Of a stretch of 35,000 bases of DNA, positions 9,775-18,961 are shown piece after piece. Positions within the stretch are counted from its first letter, which is position 1. Every line of letters starts with the position of its first letter. A program made the translations under genes and the position numbers. A model generated the notes under the pieces. It had not been told where the DNA came from. It worked only from the letters and a program-made list of their open reading frames with translations, and ran no database searches. Origin of the DNA: Owenia fusiformis (taxonomy: Eukaryota; Annelida; Polychaeta; Sabellida; Oweniidae); the NCBI GenBank assembly GCA_903813345.2, contig CAIIXF020000074.1:1-35000 (forward strand), read 5' to 3'.

Positions 9775-10043
9775 CACAAACATGTATCAGCATCATATGT
9801 TTTAGAAAATGAACATGTTTGTGAAAAATAGGCATAGCTCAGAAGACAACAGAATCATCGATTTAATTCCTCACTTAAGTTACACAAACGGTTCGGGTTA
9901 AAAGTGCAGATCTTAACTGTTTTTCGAAAAACCGTTTATGTAACTTAAGTGAGGAATTAAATCGACGATTCTATTGTCTTCTGAACTATTTGTTCACAAA
10001 CATGTACATTTTCTGAAGCATATGAAACTGATACATGTTTGTG
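9775..10043. repeat. Palindromic element, about 269 bp
   Basis: The outer arms read CACAAACATGTA (9775) and its complement TACATGTTTGTG (ending 10043). The inner arms pair AGAAGACAACAGAATCATCG and TTCCTCACTTAAGTTAC with CGACGATTCTATTGTCTTCT and GTAACTTAAGTGAGGAA. The loop is around 9890-9935. It has no ORF and is probably a foldback MITE. Confidence 0.85.
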
Positions 10044-10175
10044 TATTTCTGTATTTCTGCCATCATGATTATCTATCAGGCTAAAGATGGCAATCACTGA
10101 CTCCCCGTGCAATGTCTATTCTTTGAAAGAGGTAGATCTAACAGAGATCACCATCAAGATTAAGATAACTGCATA

Positions 10176-11562
10176 CACAGATATTGGCCAGATCGTTTTG
10201 TAGTAGGATCACAGGCTCAAAGAATAATACAGAAGATACGACACTAAATTGGAAAATTTCGAAAAAAAAGTGACCACTTTTCAAAACGTTCCTTATACAA
10301 AATGGTACCTGTTTCCCCGTGACAGATTTTGCACTTATTTTATAGCTGAGATCTTCATCTTTCTATTTCTACTTGTTTGGTTCGAGTAAATAACCTATGG
10401 ATGCAGTTATTTGACTTTGAATACGGCGAATATTTTTCACGAGATCCGGACTCTTGTGTGTCCAAATATCATTGTAATGATGACGTCACATTTCTGGAAC
10501 CACGGGAGCAACATTCAGATTTGGACAGACAAGAGTCCGGCGATAAAATATCACTGTTTTGGCCTCTTATCAACGCAGTATTGCTTGAATAATGGCCATT
10601 GGTGATAAAAAAGATAAAGAATAACAAGACCCTTCGAATGAGGTATGATTTGTCTCATATTTTTCAAAAATGGCTCCATAATCGTCATTTTAAGGACAGG
10701 GTGCATGTTGGGAAATTTTCTGCATTCCTCAATTGAGTCACATGTTATTTTTCAAACATGAATAACTCCTTCCCCACATTGTCTACATCTTCCAAGTTTG
10801 CACAAAGAATGCACTTGTGTGCCTAGAAAAGCCTTGTGAGAAGGTTTGTTTTGTAAAATGTATAAAAAATGAGAAAATTCAGTGAAAAAAATAAATTTTC
10901 CGATTTTTTTCACTGAATTTTCTTGTTTTTTATACACTTTATCAAAACATTCTTCTCACAAGTCTTTTCTAGGCACATTAGTGCACTCTTTGTGCAAAAC
11001 TGGAAGATACAGACAAAGAAGGGAAGGAGTGATTCTTGTTTGAAAAATAACATGTGACTCAATTGAGGAATGCAGAAAATTTCCCATCATGCACCCTAGA
11101 CTATATCCTATTTAGTCTGAATTATATTCAGACTATAAGGCACCTATGTTAAAGTTTGGTATTTCCAAATATTTGTTTACATAGGAAGTGCTATTCAAAA
11201 TGGCCGATTGGGTAAAATTAATTTGCACATTTTTACTTCAACTAGCTTTATTTCCACTAGACAATATGCTGTGTTACTTTTTATTGCATTTAATTGTACC
11301 TTACTATTTAATTGAAATTTTGTAATGTTTATTTTATTGAAAAAATGTTTCCTCCAATTGATAATTTTGTGCAAAAAATTTCACTGCAATTTCCACAGGA
11401 AAGTAGTACATCATAACAGACTGACTTCTAGTCAGTCTGTTGGATACATACTATCATGCACCCTGACCTTAAAATTTGAAATTTTCTGAGGTGTCTCATC
11501 TTGAGGAAATATTATTGAGCTACTGATCCTAGTACTACAAAAGAATCTGGCCGGGATCTATG
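10176..11562 (+). mobile_element. hAT-type MITE, copy 1, interrupted by a TTAA element
   Basis: ACTGCATA repeats lie at 10168-10175 and 11563-11570 and form an 8-bp target duplication. The termini are CACAGATATTGGCCAGAT and, reverse-complemented from the right, CATAGATCCCGGCCAGAT. Inner similarity continues through TTTTGTAGTA and GGATCA. An 8-bp duplication and CA-starting termini are hallmarks of the hAT superfamily. Without the inserted 775-bp element and its extra TTAA, the copy is 608 bp, close to the 610 bp of copy 2 at 18962-19571. Short ORFs inside are not genes. This copy lies inside the 12-kb element, so it arrived later than, or was already carried by, that element. Confidence 0.92.
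10694..11468. mobile_element. TTAA-flanked DNA element (Kolobok- or piggyBac-like), 775 bp
   Basis: TTAA at 10690-10693 and 11469-11472 brackets GGACAGGGTGCATG at the left and, reverse-complemented, GGTCAGGGTGCATG at the right. The second hAT copy has the uninterrupted sequence CGTCATTTTAAAATTTG at 19483-19499, a direct empty site. The left 400 bases (10694-11099) form a near-complete palindrome centred near 10895. The right 370 bases do not, and carry a second terminus-like CATCATGCACCCT at 11088-11098. TTAA duplications are typical of piggyBac and Kolobok, and a GG start fits Kolobok better. No transposase is encoded. Confidence 0.9.
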
Positions 11563-11918
11563 ACTGCATAAACCATTTGCCATAAACACTTCACCATCCA
11601 ATCAACACCTCTGCGCCAGATCACAGGGACCGGATCTGACTTGAAAGTCGCTGATGGTTAACTGACCCCTGGACCCCTTGTAATTGACCTAACGAAAATT
11701 ATGAACCGGGAATTATGATTGAAAATCGTGATGAAATTGAAAATCAATAACATCGATTCAAATATCAGAATATTCAAAAGTTCATTTCAAAAATTATGAA
11801 AATTGAAACGATCCCAACTTTCACATGAGATTATTTGTGTTCTCGCTGCAAGTACCGGCCATGGAATGCTTTCATTTTAACCTTTGGTGATTGTGTAACA
11901 TGCATGCATCATTCTTAC
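11563..11918. other. Unassigned DNA between the hAT MITE and a candidate first exon
   Basis: Apart from the target duplication at 11563-11570 no repeat or coding segment is seen. If the candidate exon at 11919-11991 is real, this is the start of its intron. Confidence 0.35.
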
Positions 11919-11991
11919 CTTCGAAAGCTGGCAGTACGGCTCCCAAGTTGCTTTTAAGCAGCAATATCTTGAACTTGGAACTGTCCTCCAT
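11919..11991 (-). CDS. Possible first coding exon, unknown protein (in 12-kb element)
   Basis: On the minus strand ATCAACATGG is a good start context. It is followed by 24 open codons (MEDSSKFKILLL, then KSNLGAVLPAFE) and a consensus donor, GAAG|GTAAGA. The exon ends in phase 1. The LLLKSNLGAVLPAF pattern resembles the first helix of a SAM-like domain, which often opens invertebrate transposon or cargo proteins, but 24 residues cannot establish this. A CCAAT box lies about 33 bases upstream of the ATG. The candidate faces the other minus-strand exons at 7.1-6.0 kb, separated by about 4.8 kb full of MITEs, so a link is speculative. Confidence 0.4.
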
Positions 11992-12023
11992 GTTGATTTC
12001 GACGCGGGAATTCCTCTATTTCT

Positions 12024-12028
12024 ATTGG
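12024..12028 (-). promoter_or_regulatory. CCAAT box upstream of the candidate minus-strand first exon
   Basis: The minus strand reads TATCAACCAATAGAAATAG. The box lies close to the ATG at 11991. No clear TATA box accompanies it. Weak support on its own. Confidence 0.25.
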
Positions 12029-12029
12029 T

Positions 12030-12423
12030 TGATAGAACAGAATACGATAAAAAGCCGAACGAGAAATACATCAAATTTGCGATCGATGTACTTTCCGTTT
12101 GTAACGCTCGCCCTTGTTGAAAGGGACTAAAACCGGTGTAAAAGGGTAGGAGGTCCTATCAAATTATGGTCCTACTTTCCATTGATTTATATGGTGACCT
12201 AAATACAACTCTTTCCCTTATTATCGTATCCACAATCAGGGCCAGTAAGGGCAAAATTACAACGTCGGAGAAACGTTTTCTTTACATCATATTTCCACTC
12301 TCACTCTCAATTACCACGTTAAGTTCATCTGTGTGAGCCAACATATGCCTGTGCCTCCACCGATCAGTATTTAAAGTTACCACAACTCGAGGCATAAATG
12401 TATATTCGTTATATATTTAACAT
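12030..12423. other. Unassigned, possible promoter flank
   Basis: No repeat or exon is recognised. GC content is slightly above the surrounding DNA near 12040-12140. It lies between the candidate first exon and the beginning of the 119-bp array. Confidence 0.35.
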
Positions 12424-13960
12424 TTACTTCACGTCACAAATTAAACGAATTTGTTGAGACCACAACGTCTTTGTCACGTTCTTTTTCACATACATGTATA
12501 TGTATTTTTCACGTTTAAAACCCGTTTCGTCAATGTCAAAATTAACTGTTTCGACAACGTTGCAAATAAACCAATTTCGTGAGGACATAGCGTCTTTTTG
12601 TAACGTTTCCTGCACTTACAAATATTTTTTTACATTTCAATTGAAAACACGTTTCGACAACGTTGAAATTAACCGTTTGCACTACGTTGAAAATGAACCA
12701 TTTTGGTCAGAAAATGACGTCTTTGTAACGTGTTTTACAATTACAAATATTTTTCACATTCAAACCATGTTTTGACAACGTTACAATTAGCCATTTTCAC
12801 TACGTTGCAAATGAACCAATTTGGTGGGAAAACAAGGACTTTGTAACGTTTCCTAGACTTACAATTATCTTTCACATTAAAAACACGTTACGACAACGTC
12901 AAATTTTACTGTTTATATTACGTAGCAAATGAAACAATTTGGTGAGAACTGCAACGTCTTTGTAACGTTTTCTACACTTACAAATATCTTTCACATTTAA
13001 AACACGTACGTTACGACAACGTCAAATTTTACCGTTTACATTACGTAGTAAATGTACCAAATTTGGTGAGAACGCAACGTCTTTGTAACGTTTTTTACAC
13101 TTACAAATATCTTTCACATTTAGAACACGTTACGACGACATCAAATTTTACCGTTTATATTACGTAGCAAATGAAACAATTTGGTGAGAAGTGCAACGTC
13201 TTTGTAACGTTTTCTACACTTACAAATTTCTTTCACATTTAAAACACGTTACGACAACGTCAAATTTTACCGTTTACATTACGTAGCAAATGTACCAAAT
13301 TTGGTGAGAACACAACGTCTTTGTAACGTTTTTTACACTTACAAATATCTTTCACATTTAGAACACGTTACGACAACATCAAATTTTACCGTTTATATTA
13401 CGTAGCAAATGAAACAATTTGGTGAGAAGTGCAACGTCTTTGTAACGTTTTCTACACTTACAAATATCTTTCACGTTTAAAACACGTTACGACAACGTCA
13501 AATTTTGCCGTTTACATTACGTAGCAAATGTACCAAATTTGGTGAGAACACAACGTCTTTGTAACGTTTTCTACACTTACAAATATCTTTCACATTTAAA
13601 ACACGTTACGACAACGTCAAATTTTACCGTTTATATTACGTAGTAAATGAAACAATTTGGTGAGAACTGCAACGTCTTTGTAATGTTTCCTGCACTTACA
13701 AATATTTTACACATTTAAAAAACGTTACGACAACGTTAAATTTTGCCGTTTATATTACGTTGCAAATGAACCAAACTGGTAAAAATTCAACGTCATTGTT
13801 ACGTTTTTCACACCAGCACAAATTTCGAACTTTACTAACACATTACTACAACGTCATTTTTTAACCATCCACCGACGTTTTGCTGAATGTCACAATTTTA
13901 CGTTGCTTTGACGTTTATATAACGGAAATATACAACGTCTCCAGTGAACTTATATACCAC
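12424..13960. repeat. Tandem array, about 119-bp unit, about 12-13 copies, ACGT-rich
   Basis: The phrase AACGTCTTTGTAACGTTT recurs at 12953, 13076, 13195, 13314, 13433, 13552 and 13671, mostly 119 bases apart. Diverged copies precede it near 12450, 12580, 12715 and 12835, and one follows at 13789. Two variants alternate. One has GAAACAATTTGGTGAGAA with TTATATTACG, and the other has TGTACCAAATTTGGTGAGAA with TTACATTACG, giving a 238-bp higher-order unit. The innermost copies are the most diverged, mirroring the left array. It has no homology by eye to the 190-bp unit beyond shared ACGT cores. Confidence 0.93.
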
Positions 13961-13961
13961 A

Positions 13962-13998
13962 TATGAGTGACGTTACATGGACGTCACTGTTTGCTGGG
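13962..13998 (-). repeat. Right terminal inverted repeat of the 12-kb element
   Basis: Read on the minus strand it begins CCCAGCAAACAGTGACGTCC and then has TGTAACGTCACTC. It mirrors 2019-2055. TA follows at 13999-14000. Confidence 0.8.
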
Positions 13999-14000
13999 TA

Positions 14001-14500
14001 ACATCATCCAGTCCATATTTTGTTAGGATGGATTTTATGTTTGAAAAGTAAGGGAATGCTTTGCTTTCATCATTAGCACAGAAGCCATCATACATAGAAT
14101 TAAATATCTTTTTGTGTAATGACCCTTCTTTGATATTACATTTTAGATATATAAAGTAATCTATTTGCCTTTTTTCAATGACATCAACAAGAGGTCTCCA
14201 GCCTAAATCACCTAAAAGTGCTTCTCTGGCTGGGCAACACCTAATTTGGAGAATTGATCTCCCAATATTATATTGCATTGATTTCATTTTATCCGTATTA
14301 GTTTTGTTTAACGTGAATATAGGACAGCCATGAAGAATGGCAGGGACAAACATTGAGTTGTACATTTTCTCCCCAAATTTGAGACGCATGACATTACAGT
14401 GTTTTGTCAGAGTGGAGACTATCATACCTTGAATTCGTTTAGATTTTTCAGCAAGGAAGTCAATGTGGCCAGAGTCTTTTAGAGACCGATCAAAATATAT
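14001..14500 (-). mobile_element. LINE fragment: post-catalytic part of the reverse-transcriptase ORF
   Basis: The minus-strand frame runs from about 14500 to the element border. It contains AEKSKRIQGM, YNSMFVPAILHGCPI, REALLGDLGWRPLVDVIEKR and KSILTKYGLDDV. The LxGxP, then Q-R-x-IL, then LG-W-x-P-x(5)-R succession is typical of the region following the reverse-transcriptase palm in LINEs. A stop codon and loss of similarity at about 14500 mark a 5' truncation. The frame continues at 2016 after the 12-kb insertion. Confidence 0.85.
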
Positions 14501-14713
14501 CGTTCAATGATTACGTATTTTGCTACTATGTGCAATCATTTTTGAATCAAGAGAGTTATTAAAATATTATGGGATGTTTTTTGCTTCATTATTTGTATGT
14601 TAATTTATCCCATGGTTGCAAGGATATAGATCGAATATCACATGATATTCATGAATATCATATGATATATATTTGATATGTGGATCAATATATTATATTT
14701 TAGCAAAAAGATC
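14501..14713. other. AT-rich sequence with short GATAT/ATATC palindromes
   Basis: It includes CATGATATTCATGAATATCA and CATATGATATATAT near 14640-14670. No gene is seen. Confidence 0.5.
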
Positions 14714-14826
14714 TCAAACCGTCGAATATCACTTTTAAATTATCGAATATCACGTCTTAACAAGTGATATTCGATGGTTTGAAAAGTGATATTCGATGCT
14801 TTGAAAAGTGATATTCGATGGTTTCG
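14714..14826. repeat. Palindrome built from about 25-bp AAAAGTGATATTCGATGGTTTG units
   Basis: Three direct units lie at 14762-14823. Two units in the opposite orientation (CCGTCGAATATCACTTTTAA and TATCGAATATCACGTC) precede them at 14719-14755. The result is an inverted pair of short tandem repeats able to form a hairpin. Confidence 0.8.
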
Positions 14827-14879
14827 ATTTTTTCTCAAATGATTTTTTCGCTGGTAATGATTTCCCGTGGGATAAACGG

Positions 14880-15010
14880 ACAATCCTAAGGTTTTTCAAA
14901 AATATCAATTACATGTATATCCACTCATGGATACAAATATTTTCACTCATTCGCTGCTCTCATTCATGAAGATAAAAATATCCACTCATGGATATAAATG
15001 ATATTTTTTC
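14880..15010. repeat. Short inverted and direct repeat around TATCCACTCATGGATA
   Basis: TATATCCACTCATGGATACA and AATATCCACTCATGGATATA occur 62 bases apart. Outside them, TTTTTCAAAAATATCA pairs loosely with TGATATTTTTTCAAAA. This is a probable small foldback element. Confidence 0.6.
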
Positions 15011-15039
15011 AAAACTATAGGATATTCCTATAATATGTA

Positions 15040-15470
15040 TTCGTAAATTGAACTTCTGTACTTTTAAATGCACATTTGTGTTCGTCACTTGAGTATTTTC
15101 ATTCATTGTTTGTATTTTCTGTTCGTTAATCTAATTCGTTTCGTTAAAACGTATATTTATGTATACATGAGTTTTATACTGACATACATTCAAAATATCT
15201 TAAAAGCATTTGTTAGTGACATATAAATAAATAAAATAAATAAAATGAGTTCATTTTGTACCTTTATCATTGTTTCTGAAAATATATTAATTTTATATCT
15301 ACGAACTTAATGTGTCAAATTTATCAATGAATAAGTACTAGCCTTGGCATTTTTATTCTTTAATTGTCAAATTTATTTTCGTAACACGGTAATATGTTTT
15401 CGTAAAAGTGCACATTTATTGCTCGTATATATTGTCATTTGTATTCGTAAATTGCACTTACAGTGCGTAT
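15040..15470. repeat. Degenerate repeats with TTCGTAAA / TGCACATTT phrases
   Basis: Variants of TATTCGTAAATTGCAC or TTTTCGTAAAAGTGCACATTT recur near 15040, 15395 and 15445, and again at 16540 beyond the next foldback. AAATAAATAAAATAAATAAA occurs at about 15224. No coding sequence is seen. Confidence 0.5.
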
Positions 15471-15524
15471 CAAACGCAACAGATTGTTATCTCGGAAAAG
15501 CACAAAACCAGTGATAACAGCATT

Positions 15525-16380
15525 GATTTCATTCAATGCACCATAAAGCCATGTGTCTCCTCTTTACAATGATATATCATTCATTGATATTTGGTCATGA
15601 TCGGGCGAGTAATCATTCCATTTGCCAAGTAGGCCAAAATTAGCTTTTGACCAAGTTATAAACATCGCAATTGTCAGTGTACGGAGCCCGATGCAAAATT
15701 GGAAGAAAACATAAAAATGCTGACTGCATCCTTTCCATTCAATGTACCAAAAAGCCAAATTACTCCTCTTTGCAATGGAATATCATTCATTCACAGAGAG
15801 TCATGGCTGGCCGAATAATCATTTATTTTGCAAAGTGGGGCAAAATTCAGCTCGCACCGAAGTTTTAAACATTGCAAACGTCAGTACAAGGGTCATAGGG
15901 GCTATTGGAAGAAGGTGTGACAGGTGTAGCATAGACAGTTAAGTGTTCATACTGATTGCAAGAATACATCCTATACCCATCGAAATTGCCACCACTTCCT
16001 TGCACTTAAAGATGCGCTCATCTGTCCACGTCATGCATGGTTCAGCGCTGAGTCACCCGTGGGTTAAAGCAGAGAAAAGCAGCCCATGGGCAATTCTTTC
16101 TCGAGGTTTTGCAATATCTGGTGGAGGAATTGTGAGCACAGATGCTCCTGAGATAGCTCCAAAAGAAAAAGTCACAACAATTGAAGTCAGGGGAACTTCC
16201 ATTGGCACTTAGCCCTTGCACTGATTTTTGCAATATCTAGAACTTGGCCCAGAGTCAATTTTGACCCACTGTGCAAATGGAAGGATTTCTCACCCAACCA
16301 TTACCACATGTGAATGAATGATATATCATTGCAAAGAAGAGAGACGTGGCTTTATGGTTCATTCAATTTTTTGAGATTTA
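15525..16380. mobile_element. Inverted-repeat element with an internal tandem duplication
   Basis: The left segment (15531-15707) is repeated directly at 15738-15916; both begin CATTCAATG and contain AATATCATTCATT-like and GCCAATTGTCAG-like phrases. It recurs in reverse complement at about 16207-16375, where TGAATGAATGATATATCATT and GCCACGTCTC-like complements occur. The layout is two direct copies, a unique centre (15940-16200), then an inverted copy. The unique centre has overlapping 60-90-codon ORFs on both strands; none is recognisable. A non-autonomous DNA transposon is most likely. Confidence 0.7.
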
Positions 16381-16738
16381 CGAATTGTAAGCTGTAGTTG
16401 GCGAATAATATATTGTGAGTTACACATATTTCTAGTCCTTACAATCATAAAATGCACCCGATTTTAGTAATATATTTGTTGTTTATTTGATACATCATAT
16501 ATGCATTTGTAATTTCGGTATTTTATTTGTAAATGTTACATTAATATTCGTAAAAGGGAATTCATTCCAAACGAATAATATAGCAGTTATAACTCAATAG
16601 AATATAACCATTGCTGACATCTTTCTATCGTCCAAGTATATTTGACGATTTCGGCAAGTTGTGATCTATACTAACTCTGTATATTCATCGTTGGTTCTAA
16701 ATCTACGTATGCTGACAATAAAACCACTCCGCGCACGC

Positions 16739-17340
16739 ATTTTAACGTCCCCACCACATAGTGTGGGGCCATATTGTCGGCCTAGGTGCGTCTGTATGTC
16801 TGTATAACTGTCTGTCTGCCAGTTAGTTGTTATATGCCATAATTTTGTAAAAATAAATCAGCAAAAACTCATTATAAAATTTCAGGGTTGACTCTTAGTG
16901 TGCAAATCATCTGATTAGTGTTTTGGCATTCTGGGTAAATGTCAAGGCAGCCATTTTGGATTTTCCGTCCTAAAATGTTGTCTGTAAAGTCTTTACATTT
17001 TCAGGGATGATTCTTCGTATGAAAGTCTAGATCTGATTATTTTTTTTCCATTCTTGGTAAATGTCAAGGCAGCCATTTTGGATTTGCGTCCTAAAATCTT
17101 GTCTGTAAAGTCTTGTCTACCCGTGTTCCGGATCAATTTCAATTTTTTTGGGCTGGTCTTAGTATGGAAATCTTGAACTGACTAATTTGTTGGCATTTTG
17201 GGTAAATTTTAAGGTGGCCATTTGGGATTTTCCGTCCTAAAATTGTGGCGGTAAAGTCTTGTCTACTCATTTTAAGGATAACCATTTGACGGATCAATTT
17301 CAAATTTTCAGAGAAGGAAATCTGTATTTTCAACTGATTA
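16739..17340. repeat. Dispersed repeat with GTCTG-rich head and three AAGGCAGCCATTTTGGATTTT units
   Basis: The head reads CCCCACCACATAGTGTGGGG followed by a TCTGTATGTCTGTATAACTGTCTGTCTG run. Then units of about 120-146 bases, each with GGTAAATGTCAAGGCAGCC and TCCTAAAAT-TGT-GT-AAAGTCTT phrases, begin near 16900, 17020 and 17165. The head style recalls invertebrate SINE-like repeats, but no Pol III boxes were identified. Confidence 0.6.
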
Positions 17341-17817
17341 GTGTTACACATTCAGGATGAAAAATAATAAAATATGCAATAAACATGATGTTCACACTAG
17401 TGAGCTTGTTTATGACGAAAACTACTATTATAGAGGCAATGATATATTATTGAATGCATTACTTGAATTAGTTTTATCCGCATAGTACGTAAACAGGCCA
17501 GAATATAGTCCCGAATGACATAATATATATATTCACACCCATACAAGTACACGCTGTAAATTGAAAGGTTTGAACAAGAGTATTCAGAAAACTGCAAACA
17601 CTATGGATGTTGCGGTTAAATCTAACGATGCGAAAGAAAATGAAAACTTTGACATTGTAGCGTTAACAGCAATGATGTTACGATCATTGATGATGAATGT
17701 ACATTGAACAATTGAGCAATCAAAGCAATTACGGAACACAAATGAATATTTAATTTGGCGATTTCGGCATTACAGTTTTAAGCTCTTCGCAATACTGTTT
17801 TGAATATTATATTGCAG
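17341..17817. other. Upstream region of the kringle gene, no clear promoter
   Basis: AT-rich sequence with no repeat recognised. No convincing TATA-initiator combination was found. A short reading frame near 17604-17705 lacks any known motif. Confidence 0.35.
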
Positions 17818-17851
17818 TTGGAGAAATCGTTTTCACTCATCTTGAAACCAG
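17818..17851 (+). other. Possible non-coding 5' exon of the kringle gene
   Basis: A near-perfect donor, CCAG|GTAAGT, occurs at 17851/17852. An acceptor-like ATTATATTGCAG ends at 17817, or the exon may simply begin further upstream as the first exon. The next acceptor, ATCATTTATAG, ends at 18252, so a 401-bp intron would place the ATG at 18282 in the second exon. Transcript data would be required. Confidence 0.3.
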
Positions 17852-18281
17852 GTAAGTATTTTTGAATCGTTTTGATGGTATTGATTTTTAAATTAAACTT
17901 CTCACTTTATTTTCTACTTCAAATACGATAGATCACATGACACTAACTGTAAGTTCTCTCAATTGTCCATTGTCTAAAAAGAACCTAATGGTACTATGAG
18001 GATAGCAAGACATCAATTAATATCATCAATCTGAAATTCATTCAAAAGTGCATTGCTGGCGCTTTTAAAGGCAAAACCATTGGTGTTACGGTAAATGCTC
18101 GGCGACAACTAAGTTAGGGAATCCATATATTCTTACTTGAAAAATAGCATATACTCTATTTATGTCAATGATTCTTCATTTTTAATATTTCATTAAGTTC
18201 TTATAAAAGTACACGATGTATTGATTTTAAATCATATTAAAATCATTTATAGAATAACCTTCGTTTAACCGTCAACATCGA

Positions 18282-18366
18282 ATGAACCACATCCAGAAAG
18301 CCATGAGACAAGCTTCCCGATTGATGTTTTCCATCTTCGTTTTGACGGAAATAATCACGGCGGAAG
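18282..18366 (+). CDS. Signal-peptide exon of a secreted or membrane kringle protein
   Basis: The ATG at 18282 opens 28 codons with a basic start (MNHIQKAMRQASR), a hydrophobic core (LMFSIFVL) and a small-residue cleavage site (ITA|E). It ends at a good donor, GAAG|GTAAGC. An inner ATG at codon 8 could also start the signal peptide. The exon stops in phase 1, exactly what the kringle exon at 20685 requires: G+AA restores a Glu codon just before the first kringle cysteine. The signal sequence shows the product enters the secretory pathway. The intervening 2.3-kb intron holds an inverted repeat and the hAT MITE copy 2. An additional small exon between the two cannot be excluded. Confidence 0.7.
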
Positions 18367-18645
18367 GTAAGCGCATGGTTTTTATTTGGACACATCAAGA
18401 GGGGAATGACAAAATTACAAGAAACATGTACAGTTGACCTTTAATTATATGTTTCTAACAATTTCAAATATGATATCTCCCAAAAGACCAATGATACGTT
18501 ATAGAATGATGAAGTTATGAAGGATCCATAGTACAGAAATGAGGGAAATTGTTTTATTCCACTTAACTAATAAGTATGATAACAACTATAGAAACATGAA
18601 AGAATTGAGGTTAAAATATTCATTTTTCCCGAATACATTAAAAGG

Positions 18646-18735
18646 CGCGATCCGAGAATAATACTCAAGTGTTCACAGGTTTCAAGTCGCTGTTTAAACA
18701 CCTCTGCCTGTTTATGTAGCAGTAATACAGTATAC
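18646..18735 (+). repeat. Dispersed repeat, related to 20217-20310
   Basis: GAGAATAATACTCAAGTGTT and CACCTCTGCCTGTTTATGTA are shared with 20217-20310 in the same orientation. The pair brackets about 1.5 kb. They are too short and diverged to be called LTRs. Confidence 0.7.
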
Positions 18736-18900
18736 AATTGTTGACCTCTCCAGAGGTCAACCGGCAAAATTGTATACCGAGACTGTAAACCGAGAAACTA
18801 CTGTTGACAGAGACCGAAGGTCGAGGTCAACAGTGTTTCAAGGTTTACAGTCGAGGTATATGATTTTGACGGTTGACCGAATAGAGAGGTCTACAATTGT
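18733..18900. repeat. Inverted repeat (about 168 bp), GAGGTCAAC-rich
   Basis: Outer arms are TACAATTGTTGACCTCTC and, at the right, GAGAGGTCTACAATTGT. Inner arms are CCGAGACTGTAAACC against GGTTTACAGTCGAGG and CTGTTGACAGAGACC against GGTCGAGGTCAACAG. The centre is near 18817. It lies in intron 1 of the kringle gene, just left of the hAT MITE. Confidence 0.85.
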
Positions 18901-18961
18901 TTTGTTAGTCAGAAGAAACTAATAATATTATACGACAGTCATCAATCATGGCTTCATTTCA

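Larger units (their letters stand above)
2019..13998. mobile_element. Large (about 12 kb) TA-flanked DNA element inserted in the LINE
   Basis: The ends are CCCAGCTAACA (2019) and, reverse-complemented, CCCAGCAAACA (13998). Each end is bordered by TA (2017-2018 and 13999-14000). Removing the element and one TA rejoins the LINE on the minus strand as KYGLDDV-IYRDDIDWY with no frame change, which shows a clean insertion with a 2-bp duplication. Similarity between the ends continues weakly for about 35 bases, including AACGTC. Inside are ACGT-rich tandem arrays at both ends, several smaller transposons, and possible minus-strand exons. No transposase domain was recognised, so either the element is non-autonomous or its gene is split into exons I could not assign. 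A TA duplication fits Tc1/mariner and some other superfamilies. The family was not determined. Confidence 0.88.

Noticed and set aside
10377-10605. Conserved ORFs also seen at 19201-19398
   Set aside because: Both lie inside copies of the hAT MITE; conservation is explained by repeat identity.
12494-12775. 93-codon ORF in the right terminal array
   Set aside because: It runs through tandem repeat units and has no protein motif.
15943-16233. Overlapping ORFs on both strands (89 and 63 codons)
   Set aside because: They lie in the centre of a foldback element, with no recognised domain and no splice signals that favour either strand.
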